Shown here in pieces: positions 19,656 through 26,967 of a stretch of DNA of 26,967 nucleotides (positions within the stretch are counted from its first letter, which is position 1; each line of letters begins with the position of its first letter). This DNA comes from a virus, in IMG/VR virus record IMGVR_UViG_3300031772_000234, positions 1 through 26,967 of that record. The stretch is one strand, 5' to 3'. The position numbers were made by a program, and so were the translations under genes. A model generated the notes under the pieces. That model was given only the letters and a program-made list of their open reading frames with translations. It was not told the DNA's origin and did not search any database.

Positions 19656-21110
19656 ATGATCAATCAGCCGCTCGACTTCTACGACGATCCCGAGGGAAGC
19701 GTGCTCAAGAAGAGGGTGAGCGACTACAGCCGGCTGCCAGACTTCGTCAAGACTGCTGAGCAGCTCTCTGCCGATATCCGTAACCAGCTTCCAGATGACG
19801 TTTACGCCCTGGTCATGCTGGACAGCGGGCAGAAGATGCGCAAGTACGCCTGTACGGACAAGGGCAACACTACGCTGTCCGTCATCTACTTCCTGGAGAA
19901 CAAAGACAGGCTGCCGATCGAAGCGCAGAAGACAGCGGCCGCCAATCTCGTGACCGCCTGCGGGTGGTACGACATGGAGCCGCCCGAGCGGTTGGTGAAG
20001 CTCTCCTATGAGTGGGGAGAGGAACTGACGGAAGATCTGAAGCTCCCTGGTGGGACGGTCCCGAAGGGAAGTCGCGCCATGCACCACGGGGGCAAGATTG
20101 TCGGTTACGCTGGGCGCACTGGTGGCAGGATCGATCCCAATGATCCTCGATCCAAGATGGAGCTGCAGGCGCTCGAACACATGAAGAAAGCCTCCGTGGA
20201 GAAGATCGCCCTCATTGGTGCGGCCATGAATGTCTTGGGGGCCGTTGATGCCGCGAAGCAAGGCAAAGAGAATCTGGCCAAGATGAAGGCCCGCCTGGGT
20301 GAGAGTGGTGCTCCACAGTCCCAAGAGCCCATGAAGGTCAGTGAGCTCACAGGGTCCGATGTCATGCCCTACAGCCCAGAGCCTACAAAGAAGGCCTCCC
20401 TTCACCCCCATGTGGACGTCACTGGTCTGCGGGCTCCGCAGAAGGTGGAGCACAAGCAGGCCAGCCAGCACTTCTGTCTGATCAAAGAAGGTAGCGCGAA
20501 GTATCCAATCGACACCGCGACCGAGGTAGAGAAGGCAGCCGAGTATTTCGTCAACTATGGAGATCGCTTCACGCCGTTTGAGCGCCATCGTTACTGCACG
20601 AACCTCACTAAGCGGGCAGAGGCCCTGGGCATGAAGATGCCTGATGTCGTCCGCAAGTACGGCTCAGCGGGTTATGATCCAAACGTGAAGCTAGCGGTCG
20701 CTCAGCGCCGCCGATTCTTCCATGAAGGCACCAGCGAGTATGGCCTGGTCAACGAGCTGATGGACAAGTGCGCAGCGATCATCCCAGAGACGTTTGCCGT
20801 CATGCTCGAGCAGTTCGACCGCCAGACGGGCCTGGCCGACCGCTGGGGCAATGGTGTGGACGACCCCTACTTTTCGGTCTTTGGCTTCACGAAGCAGGCC
20901 AACTGGAGCTTCACGTACGCCAACGACCACGTCAACGAAGATCAGCTTCGCAAGCTCTCGACCGAGCCCATTCGGCGGGAGCAGCTCAAGCGCCGTTTTG
21001 GCTGCGACATGGTGGAAGAGTTCGAGAAGGACCCCATCAAGATTTTCGATTCCCTTCCCCTGGAGCACAAGCGCATCCTCATGCACATGGCTTCTGGAGT
21101 TGAGGAGTAA
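19656..21110 (+). CDS. 484-residue protein, first gene of the virion module, function unknown
   Basis: The ATG at 19656 has GGGGAG 8 bases upstream and lies about 30 bases after the expected transcription start. The protein is soluble with no signal or membrane segments. Visible regions: N-terminal FYDDPEGSVLKKRV; a mixed region to about 145; a Gly/basic stretch HHGGKIVGYAGRTGGR; a helical KMELQALEHMKK; then after a linker, YPIDTATEVEKAAEYFVNYG and RFTPFERHRYCTNLTKRAE, a pattern I have seen in unannotated phage proteins near head genes; and a C-terminal domain (about 350-484). A large antisense frame over the same DNA is rejected. A role in capsid assembly or as a virion component is inferred from its place before the portal. 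Confidence 0.85.
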   Translation: MINQPLDFYDDPEGSVLKKRVSDYSRLPDFVKTAEQLSADIRNQLPDDVYALVMLDSGQKMRKYACTDKGNTTLSVIYFLENKDRLPIEAQKTAAANLVTACGWYDMEPPERLVKLSYEWGEELTEDLKLPGGTVPKGSRAMHHGGKIVGYAGRTGGRIDPNDPRSKMELQALEHMKKASVEKIALIGAAMNVLGAVDAAKQGKENLAKMKARLGESGAPQSQEPMKVSELTGSDVMPYSPEPTKKASLHPHVDVTGLRAPQKVEHKQASQHFCLIKEGSAKYPIDTATEVEKAAEYFVNYGDRFTPFERHRYCTNLTKRAEALGMKMPDVVRKYGSAGYDPNVKLAVAQRRRFFHEGTSEYGLVNELMDKCAAIIPETFAVMLEQFDRQTGLADRWGNGVDDPYFSVFGFTKQANWSFTYANDHVNEDQLRKLSTEPIRREQLKRRFGCDMVEEFEKDPIKIFDSLPLEHKRILMHMASGVEE

Positions 21111-21121
21111 GGAGAACGATC

Positions 21122-21850
21122 ATGAGAACGAGTAAGTCCTTTAGCACTTTCGGGCCGCGGGTTTCTCACCTCATCGCAGGGCAGGGTGGTCTTGCTGGTG
21201 AGGTCGCAGACGTTCGCAAGGACATTGATGGTGCCTTCCAGGCTGCCGAAGGTCGTGTCGACTTTCCCGAGCTCGACTGGCTTGACGTCACGGCTGGCGT
21301 GCTGTTGGCCGCTGGTGGAGACATCCAGCTGCGGGGCCGGAATCTGCTCCAGGGGCAGACTTTCGACGCCCTCACCCTCGGGCTCACGACTGCGGCTCTC
21401 GACCTCGTTTGTCTGAAGCCGGGCGACAGCGAGATCGAAGTCAAGGTCGTCCAGGGTACTGTCGAGTCCGCTGTACTGTCTGCCGGTGTGCTCATTCTTA
21501 CGCTGGCGACTGGAGGCACTACTTCCAACGCGATGGCCGCACTGGTCAACGCCGCTGCCTCCTGCCTCGGGGTGGTCTTCGGTACTGGCCATGGCGGCGG
21601 CAACATGCTGGTGGCTGCCCAGATCCCGATGGTTGGAGGCGTGGGCTACCACGCCGGCAACCAGGTCTTGGTCTCTGGCGTCGAGGCCAAGCCCAAGCAC
21701 CAGATCGTCTCTTGGGCCGCTGGGGACATCACCGTGACGGTCCCGGCACTGACCGGGGCGTCCCCTGCACGGGCGGCCGGAGACATCGTCACGATCAGCG
21801 TGATGGTGAACGGCATCAAGACCTTGCAGCTGTCGGGTGTCCTGGCGTAA
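21122..21850 (+). CDS. Putative virion structural protein, 242 residues
   Basis: The ATG at 21122 has AAGGAG 7 bases upstream and follows the previous stop by 11 bases. The sequence is rich in Gly, Ala, Val and Thr with short beta-like segments (DVTAGVLLAAGGDIQLRG, VVQGTVESAVLSAGVLILTL, DITVTVPAL, ISVMVNGIKTLQLSGVLA). This suggests a beta-sandwich structural protein, for example a decoration or head-associated protein. Codon use is strongly biased to G/C endings, as in highly expressed capsid genes. No family recognised; it lacks the length and helical backbone expected for an HK97 major capsid protein. Confidence 0.75.
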   Translation: MRTSKSFSTFGPRVSHLIAGQGGLAGEVADVRKDIDGAFQAAEGRVDFPELDWLDVTAGVLLAAGGDIQLRGRNLLQGQTFDALTLGLTTAALDLVCLKPGDSEIEVKVVQGTVESAVLSAGVLILTLATGGTTSNAMAALVNAAASCLGVVFGTGHGGGNMLVAAQIPMVGGVGYHAGNQVLVSGVEAKPKHQIVSWAAGDITVTVPALTGASPARAAGDIVTISVMVNGIKTLQLSGVLA

Positions 21851-21859
21851 GATCTGGGC

Positions 21860-22654
21860 GTGGCCAGAGACTATGAAGGGGAGCTCCGGCAAGTCCTAGA
21901 GAGCACGGGCAAGCCCGTAGCTCCAGATCCACAAGTAGCCGCAGCCCGACCTTCCATTACGGAGGAGGCCCCTCCTCAGGTCGAACGCGGACCAGAAGCT
22001 CCGTTCTCGACCAAGAACCTTTTTGTCCATCATGACTCCCATCCATTGGTGCTGGACATCAAGCTGACGGACAAGTACGGGACCGATTGGTTTGAATGGT
22101 TGCCGGAAACCTTGTGGCGAGAGATCATGGATGATTTTCGTACGCCATCAATTTCAGACCACGTGAAGTCCAAAATCCAAGCAGTCAAGACCGTCCACAT
22201 CAGCGACTGGACGTTCGGCAAGTGGGAGGTTTTCAGCATCATCACGCAGGCGCTGAACAACAACATACCCGACTTCGAGGTCATGAGAAAACCCACCATC
22301 CCGCAGCTGTTCGCGGCTGTCGATATCATGACCATGATCAGGAACGATGTCGAATTCAGTCCTGAGATTCAAGACTGGTGCGCTGCAAGCATGATTGATA
22401 ACAGTGTCATCTTCGCACCACAGCCTCTGGCTTTCTGCCAAGATGAGATCTTGGCCATCCAAAAAACCATTGGAGCCCCGGTAGATCCCACGCCGGTGCA
22501 GGAGAAGTGGCGATCAGTCTCCTCCATCCCCCTCGACCAAGTGGTTTTGGAGGAGACCTCTGTGGACATCCAATTGGCCAAGTTACTTGCTGCTCGGAGC
22601 TACATGCAAATGCGTAGAGACCAGATGACAGCGCAATTGAAGGTGTTGGCATGA
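21860..22654 (+). CDS. 264-residue protein of unknown function in the head module
   Basis: The start is a GTG at 21860, 9 bases after the preceding stop, with weak purine support; the stop overlaps the next ATG (ATGA). An N-terminal 50 residues are polar and Pro-rich, likely disordered. The core (about 55-200) is mixed with many aromatic residues (YGTDWFEWLPETLWREIMDD, ISDWTFGKWEVFSIITQAL), and the C-terminus is helical (QLAKLLAARSYMQMRRDQ). In other phages a small gene before the portal may encode a head-assembly or packaging partner, but nothing here is diagnostic. Confidence 0.75.
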   Translation: MARDYEGELRQVLESTGKPVAPDPQVAAARPSITEEAPPQVERGPEAPFSTKNLFVHHDSHPLVLDIKLTDKYGTDWFEWLPETLWREIMDDFRTPSISDHVKSKIQAVKTVHISDWTFGKWEVFSIITQALNNNIPDFEVMRKPTIPQLFAAVDIMTMIRNDVEFSPEIQDWCAASMIDNSVIFAPQPLAFCQDEILAIQKTIGAPVDPTPVQEKWRSVSSIPLDQVVLEETSVDIQLAKLLAARSYMQMRRDQMTAQLKVLA

Positions 22655-23421
22655 ATCCGATCATGGCCCTGAGCATGGCCCAAGAGCTAACGAAGTCGGC
22701 GACTCTGCCGGCCACAGTACGACGACTGCTTGCAAGAGGGGCAGGGCGTGCGCTTGCACAAGGTGGCTTGGTGCGCACGGTTGGTGGTGGTGCAGTCGGT
22801 GGTCTACTTGGAGCTATCCCACGAGGAGAAGAAGGTACTCCCGAAGAGATGTCTGCTCGACGGAGGTCCAGGATTGCTAAGGGTGTTCTTTTGGGGGCGG
22901 CTGGTGGTTACGCCTCGCCACTCCTTACATCTGGTGGACGCCAACGAGCGGTTGAAGGCGCAAAGAGGTTCTACTCCAGAGAGAAGCATGGCCTCCTAGG
23001 TGGAGCGGCCCCCGCAAGTATGGAACATGGTCTTAGTCCTGCGAGTTTGCTAGAGCACCAGCAGGCTGTACAACAGGGAGCGACCTCCATTCCTGGAGTC
23101 TTGAAGGGCATGGTTACCAAGCCCGGTGAGCTCATCCGAGGTGGGTGGAATCAAGGTGGCACGTTTGGCAAGGTAATGACATTGACGAGCGCGGGGATGG
23201 GAATCAAGGACGTCATGGATCCTGAAGCTCCTGGTGGGAGGGCGGAAAAGGCCGGTCGCATGCTCGGTGAGACTGGTGGTTATCTTGTGGGCAGCAGGTT
23301 GCCGTTCATGAGCAACATGCTCTTCAGTACCGCTACCGGCGCGGCGGGTAAATACCTCGGCCGAGCGGTGGACAAAGTTACGGGCAGCGGACAGCAGCCC
23401 CTACCGCAGGCGGCCCCATGA
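22651..23421 (+). CDS. Gly-rich 256-residue protein, possible internal or membrane-active virion protein
   Basis: The ATG at 22651 overlaps the previous stop, and its own TGA overlaps the portal ATG (both ATGA), so three genes are translationally chained. Residues 1-60 contain Arg-rich helix and a Gly zipper-like segment (TVGGGAVGGLLGAIP); another hydrophobic Gly/Ala segment (KGVLLGAAGGYASPLL) follows. Basic and Gly-rich segments alternate to the end, with FGKVMTLTSAGMGIKDV and GGYLVGSRLPFMSNMLF. Such composition occurs in phage internal or DNA-ejection proteins that interact with membranes. Codon use is less biased than in its neighbours. Function is inferred weakly. Confidence 0.75.
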   Translation: MNPIMALSMAQELTKSATLPATVRRLLARGAGRALAQGGLVRTVGGGAVGGLLGAIPRGEEGTPEEMSARRRSRIAKGVLLGAAGGYASPLLTSGGRQRAVEGAKRFYSREKHGLLGGAAPASMEHGLSPASLLEHQQAVQQGATSIPGVLKGMVTKPGELIRGGWNQGGTFGKVMTLTSAGMGIKDVMDPEAPGGRAEKAGRMLGETGGYLVGSRLPFMSNMLFSTATGAAGKYLGRAVDKVTGSGQQPLPQAAP

Positions 23422-26400
23422 ACGACTTTGGTGGAAGCTTTGGAGCCGGCCGCTTTAGCCGTGCTCGAGGTCGAATTCAAGGCGGACAAGGGCAAGGGAT
23501 CAACTACCCAAGCCCGTTCTTTGATGTCGCCCACACCTATCTCCCTACCACCGTCAAGCAGATGTTCCGGTGGTGCCGGTATTACTTCTTCGTCCATCCT
23601 CTGATCAACGCCGCCATCTTCAAGATGTCCCAGTATCCGATCACAGATCTGGTGTACTTCAGCAAGGACCCGCAGCTCAAGGACATGTGGAAGAACTTCC
23701 TGGAGACGCAGCTGATGTACCGCGGTTTCCAGGAAGAAGTTGGACTGGATCACTTTTGTTACGGTAACGCCCTCATCAGTATCTTCTTCCCTTTCATCAA
23801 GATGCTGGAGTGCAGGGAGTGTCATTACAGTGCGCCGGCCAAAACCACCAACTACTACTTCCGCAACTTCCAGTTCTACTGGCAGTGTCCACGTTGTCAG
23901 CAGCATGGTGAGGCCAAGGTTCACGACAACTACGTGAAGTCCTCCCGCGGGATCCGACTTCTGCGCTGGAATCCGGAAGACATCGACATCCGCTACAACG
24001 ATCTGAATGGCGAATATACCTTCTTCTACGAGATGCCCGTGCAGTTGAAGAACGACATCATCATGGGCAAGAAGAACGTCGTGGAAGAAGTCCCGCAGGT
24101 CTTCATCGAGGCTCTTCAAAAGCGCAAGGCCGTCGTCCTCTCGCGCGATAACGTCTATCACTTCAAGCGTCCGACGCTGGCAGGCAAAGACCGGGGATGG
24201 GGCATCCCGCTCTTGCTGCCGGTACTGAAAGACGCCTTCTATCTGCAGGTGATGAAGAAGGCCCAAGAGTGTGTGTCCCTCAGTTCTTTGCTTGAGACCA
24301 AGAACGGTCTCCTTAGGGCTGATGATGTTGACGTAGGGGGACAAGTCAGGACTCATACTGGCCAATGGCAAAGGGTGGAAGAGAAGTGGTATCGAGACGC
24401 GCGTGAGGGGGAAATTGGTCGAAAGATCATTCTGACTGGGTTACGCTCTTTTAGTGCAACTTACTCTCCTCAACATCCGATCTTCACGATTCGACGAAAT
24501 GAGGAGAATCGTAGGATCGACACGAAGGACGCACAACGGTCGTCTGTAATCTTGCGGAACCCCCATCTCTATGAAGAAGTCCTTTGCCCGGCTGAACAGC
24601 TGGAAATTGGTCAGTATGTCCTTTACCCCCGGGCACTGCCATCCTATCCCACTGACGTAGATGTTGCTGCCTACACAGGCCTGACAACCACTGATGGATA
24701 CGTCTACAGCGGTTGTGGGGAAGAGACGGCTGTCGCATTCGAGGCTCTCGAACGTGGTGAGCATGTGTTTCATGATAACGCTGGCCGTGTGGCAAAAAGA
24801 ACCATGAAAGAGGGGCGCACGCCAAAACGTATGGCTAGTGTCCGCGCAATGACTACGGACTTTGCCTATATCTTGGGTTGGTATGCTAGAGACGGTAGCT
24901 GTGGGTCTCGACATGTGGGCTTCTCTTTGGGTAAGGATAATGACGCCAAACCTTTGATGGACGCCATTCGACAAGAGTTTGGTGTCGAACCTACAATTGA
25001 GGAGGGAGTGTCCATCAATACGGTGGTTTTGTCTGATACGATCGTCAGACATCTAATCAAGGGAATGATCCCAGGAACTGCCCGGCACAAACGAGCGCCA
25101 ATAGAGATCCTAGATGGGGTGAATGAAGTGAAGTTGGCCTATCTGAGGGGTCTTTGGGATGCGGATAGGTGTAGAGGGGTTCGCAAAGGATCTGTTTCTA
25201 CCAGTAGTAGAGAACAGGCGTATGATGTGTACCGGCTATTGCTTCACTTTGGATGTATTGCAACGGTAGACAAACTGGGGCCCAAGTCTAGCATTATAAA
25301 TGGCAAGGAAGTGCGCGGATCCGGTTCTTATAACGTGAATACGTGCGGTGCATCCTTTGCCCGATTACGATCTCTGTGGGAGTGTGGAACCGGCCCGGAA
25401 GTAGCATCGGGCAAGAGTGGCTTCTTTTGGAAGGAATACTTTGCTACTCGTATCTGTGCGGTGGAGGAGGTAGAAGAAGATCAGTATATTGACTTCAAGA
25501 TCGCAAATGATACCACCTTTTGTACTCCCGGCACAGCTACCAAAAATTCTATCCTACTTGAGCACATCGTGCCACTACGTGTGCTCTTCCCACAGGCCGG
25601 CAGCGCTACCAGCGATCCATTTACGTCGATCAATCTTGGTGATTGGAAGGATCATATCGCTGATGAAATAAATCATTGGAGAGTCGATCAAAACTACATT
25701 CCGATCCTCCCATTGCCTATCGGGCAACAGACTATTGGTGGTGACGGCCGAGCCCTACTTCTTGGGCAAGAGATCCGAGTATGGAGTGAGCAGATCATTA
25801 CGGGTATGGGATTTCCTCAAGAATTGATCTTCGGTGGTGTGTCTTTTAGTGGCAGCAATGTCAGCCTGCGGATGTTGGAGAACTTCTTTCTCGGTTACAT
25901 GATCAATCATCGTCGACTCCTGCACTGGGTAATGAACAGGATCTCCAGCTACATGAACTGGAGCATGATTGATGTCCGCTTCAAGCCGTTCAAGATGGCG
26001 GACGACCTCCAGCGCAAGGCCTACAACTTCCAGCTCAACCAGGCGGGAAAGATCTCCGACGGTACGTTGTTGGCTGATGCTGACTTCGATGCCGAGAAGG
26101 AGGACGAGGCCATCAACCTCGAGACTGCCAGACGGGCCGAGAGCATGAAGAAGAGCAGGTTGTCACAGGCGGAGATCGAGGGCGAAGCGCAGATGGTTAT
26201 GACGCGCTACCAGCTTAAGAGCCAGAAGGAACAGGCACAGATGCAGGCGTCCATGACGCCAGCCCCGGGTGAGCCAGGAGCTGAGGCTGAAGGCGTGGCA
26301 GAGGGTGGGATGCCACAGCCAGTAGGCGAGCAACAGGCTCAGCCTGGCCAGCCTCAAGGGCAGCCACAAGAGCAGCCCGCTATGCCTGGAGCAATGTCAG

Positions 26401-26699
26401 CCTTCCAGTCGCCTCTGACTTTAGGCGCTCAGCAACCGGCACCCACAAGTCCTGAACAAGCGGGGGCATTGAACATCGACTTGCTGGCAGCCGCCAGTCA
26501 GCTCGCTCATTATCTGGCTAAGCTCGACGATCGCAGTCGGCAGATGGCGTTGCAGAACCTGCAGACGAGCTCACCCGAGCTGTACGAGACCGTGGTCGGC
26601 ATGCTAAATAGTTTGGGGGTTGGCCAACAGGCACCCGCGGGGCAGCCCCTGCCTGAGCAGAGGCTACCCACGCGGTCACCCGGTGCTGCACTTATCTAG
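23418..26699 (+). CDS. Phage portal protein, interrupted by an intein
   Basis: 1093 residues before splicing; 667 after removal of the 426-residue intein. The portal is the dodecameric ring at one capsid vertex through which DNA enters and leaves. Portal-like features: an N-terminal region with VKQMFRWCRYYFFVHPLINA, a four-Cys zinc ribbon (CREC...CPRC, 132-160), HFKRPTLAGKDRGWGIPLL, the intein, then SILLEHIVPLRVLFPQAG, a DWKDHIADEINHWR helix, GGDGRALLLGQEIRVWSEQI and GMGFPQELIFGG, followed by helical regions. The last ~130 residues are Gln/Pro/Ala/Gly-rich, then a helix (NIDLLAAASQLAHYLAKL), and a Pro-rich end. The start overlaps the preceding stop (ATGA). Terminase and capsid genes probably lie further right or elsewhere. 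Confidence 0.88.
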   Translation: MNDFGGSFGAGRFSRARGRIQGGQGQGINYPSPFFDVAHTYLPTTVKQMFRWCRYYFFVHPLINAAIFKMSQYPITDLVYFSKDPQLKDMWKNFLETQLMYRGFQEEVGLDHFCYGNALISIFFPFIKMLECRECHYSAPAKTTNYYFRNFQFYWQCPRCQQHGEAKVHDNYVKSSRGIRLLRWNPEDIDIRYNDLNGEYTFFYEMPVQLKNDIIMGKKNVVEEVPQVFIEALQKRKAVVLSRDNVYHFKRPTLAGKDRGWGIPLLLPVLKDAFYLQVMKKAQECVSLSSLLETKNGLLRADDVDVGGQVRTHTGQWQRVEEKWYRDAREGEIGRKIILTGLRSFSATYSPQHPIFTIRRNEENRRIDTKDAQRSSVILRNPHLYEEVLCPAEQLEIGQYVLYPRALPSYPTDVDVAAYTGLTTTDGYVYSGCGEETAVAFEALERGEHVFHDNAGRVAKRTMKEGRTPKRMASVRAMTTDFAYILGWYARDGSCGSRHVGFSLGKDNDAKPLMDAIRQEFGVEPTIEEGVSINTVVLSDTIVRHLIKGMIPGTARHKRAPIEILDGVNEVKLAYLRGLWDADRCRGVRKGSVSTSSREQAYDVYRLLLHFGCIATVDKLGPKSSIINGKEVRGSGSYNVNTCGASFARLRSLWECGTGPEVASGKSGFFWKEYFATRICAVEEVEEDQYIDFKIANDTTFCTPGTATKNSILLEHIVPLRVLFPQAGSATSDPFTSINLGDWKDHIADEINHWRVDQNYIPILPLPIGQQTIGGDGRALLLGQEIRVWSEQIITGMGFPQELIFGGVSFSGSNVSLRMLENFFLGYMINHRRLLHWVMNRISSYMNWSMIDVRFKPFKMADDLQRKAYNFQLNQAGKISDGTLLADADFDAEKEDEAINLETARRAESMKKSRLSQAEIEGEAQMVMTRYQLKSQKEQAQMQASMTPAPGEPGAEAEGVAEGGMPQPVGEQQAQPGQPQGQPQEQPAMPGAMSAFQSPLTLGAQQPAPTSPEQAGALNIDLLAAASQLAHYLAKLDDRSRQMALQNLQTSSPELYETVVGMLNSLGVGQQAPAGQPLPEQRLPTRSPGAALI
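24270..25547 (+). other. Intein with LAGLIDADG homing endonuclease in the portal protein
   Basis: 426 residues between extein KKAQE and SILLEHIVP. It starts with Cys (CVSLSSLLETKNG, block A) and has a block B-like YSPQHPIF. Two LAGLIDADG motifs are visible, FAYILGWYARDGS and LAYLRGLWDAD, the form of a monomeric homing endonuclease. The end is DTTFCTPGTATKN with +1 Ser. The last residue is the required Asn, but the usual penultimate His is Lys, a noncanonical variant seen in some functional inteins. Removing it restores a continuous portal segment. Codon bias is lower than in the upstream extein. Confidence 0.92.
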
Positions 26700-26932
26700 C
26701 TGCGGCTTTTCTTGTAGACTCCGTCTACCGTGTCCGTCAGGATGGGAACCACCTTCCCATCCACGATTTCCGGTCTGCCCCCTACGAGCTTCAGTGTCGT
26801 CCCCCTGCGAAGGGTCTCGTTGAGATCGCTAACGGCATCCGCAAGAAAAGCTATTGCGTACGCCGTCTCCCTGCCCTCAATAACGTTTCCGGGATTTCTG
26901 AGAATCCTGTCTAGCCTGTGGATATAGCTCAT
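26696..26932 (-). CDS. 78-residue protein of unknown function, convergent with the portal gene
   Basis: The ATG at 26932 has AGGAG 6 bases upstream. The product begins MSYIHRLDRILRNPGN, has a helical middle (YAIAFLADAVSDLNETLRRG) and a short beta-like end (GKVVPILTDTVDGVYKKSRS). Its stop (minus-strand TAG) overlaps the portal stop in a shared CTAG, so the genes converge with no space for a terminator. It is the only leftward gene in the right arm. No family recognised. Confidence 0.7.
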   Translation of the reverse strand: MSYIHRLDRILRNPGNVIEGRETAYAIAFLADAVSDLNETLRRGTTLKLVGGRPEIVDGKVVPILTDTVDGVYKKSRS

Positions 26933-26949
26933 CCATTGCTCCTGTTCTC

Positions 26950-26963
26950 GGGGGGGGGGGGGG
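26950..26963. repeat. 14-base G homopolymer near the window edge
   Basis: A run of 14 G lies just upstream of the 78-residue gene (as C on its coding strand), 4 bases from the window end. Such a run is rare in a phage genome. It may be real, a contig-edge artefact or a length-variable tract; its position behind the AGGAG site means it would affect a promoter region and not the protein. Confidence 0.6.
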
Positions 26964-26967
26964 TTCA

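Noticed and set aside
19617-20588. 323-residue minus-strand reading frame at the start of the virion module
   Set aside because: The opposite strand has a promoter, ribosome site and well-formed protein; the antisense frame is His/Leu-rich and lacks a start signal.
23280-24371. 363-residue minus-strand reading frame under the portal gene
   Set aside because: Antisense to clear portal coding sequence and crossing the intein boundary; biased codons on the sense strand leave the complementary frame open.

Overview
The window looks like part of a tailed double-stranded DNA phage genome. It is gene-dense, moderately GC-rich, carries a portal protein and a complete phage-type replication and recombination set, and shows no tRNA, rRNA, IS element or CRISPR array. 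The host is probably a Gram-negative bacterium. The cargo lipoprotein at 540-1736, with a lipobox, a PDS-repeat linker and a formylglycine-generating-enzyme-like (SUMF1) fold, resembles secreted proteins of Myxococcota and Bradymonadota, so a host in that group is my inference and not a proven fact.

Layout. (1) Positions 1-481 hold the 3' part of a rightward gene for a protein with a C-terminal membrane anchor. (2) Positions 488-1945 form a small leftward unit of its own: a weak promoter, a 44-residue gene and the SUMF1-like lipoprotein, lying between a terminator at 1953-1978 and a hairpin at 488-507. This is the architecture of a phage moron. (3) Positions 1984-19498 are one nearly unbroken leftward block of about 20 genes, many joined by 4-base stop/start overlaps. 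Read from right to left, it encodes a Cys-rich protein, a UvsW/XPB-like helicase, a family-4 type uracil-DNA glycosylase, several unknowns, a DUF932-like protein, a DnaB-like helicase, a CHC2/TOPRIM primase, a gp32-like ssDNA-binding protein, a family A DNA polymerase split by an HNH intein, a small portal-like fragment protein, a RecA-like recombinase with a zinc ribbon insert, a zinc-ribbon PD-(D/E)XK nuclease, a Cas4/RecB-like nuclease, RusA, and small Cys-rich or helical proteins. (4) Positions 19499-19655 are a divergent control region with a good rightward sigma70-like promoter and a 17-bp palindrome. (5) Positions 19656-26699 are the rightward virion module: three unrecognised genes, a Gly-rich protein, and a portal protein interrupted by a LAGLIDADG intein. 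(6) A convergent 78-residue gene follows; its stop codon overlaps the portal stop.

Working together, the left block supplies priming and unwinding (primase, DnaB), synthesis (PolA), ssDNA coating, end processing (Cas4-like nuclease), strand exchange (RecA), branch migration (UvsW-like) and junction cleavage (RusA and possibly the second nuclease). This is the toolkit expected for recombination-dependent replication. The right block begins the capsid and packaging genes.

The most unusual points are these: a free-standing 108-residue protein between polA and recA that resembles the portal segment where the portal intein is inserted; two unrelated inteins in one window; a codon-bias drop just downstream of the portal intein that may be a co-conversion tract; a RecA with an inserted zinc ribbon and Asn in place of the Walker A Ser/Thr; four-Cys clusters in many proteins, including the portal; and the non-catalytic SUMF1-like lipoprotein. 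All family assignments come from reading motifs by eye, without database searches.
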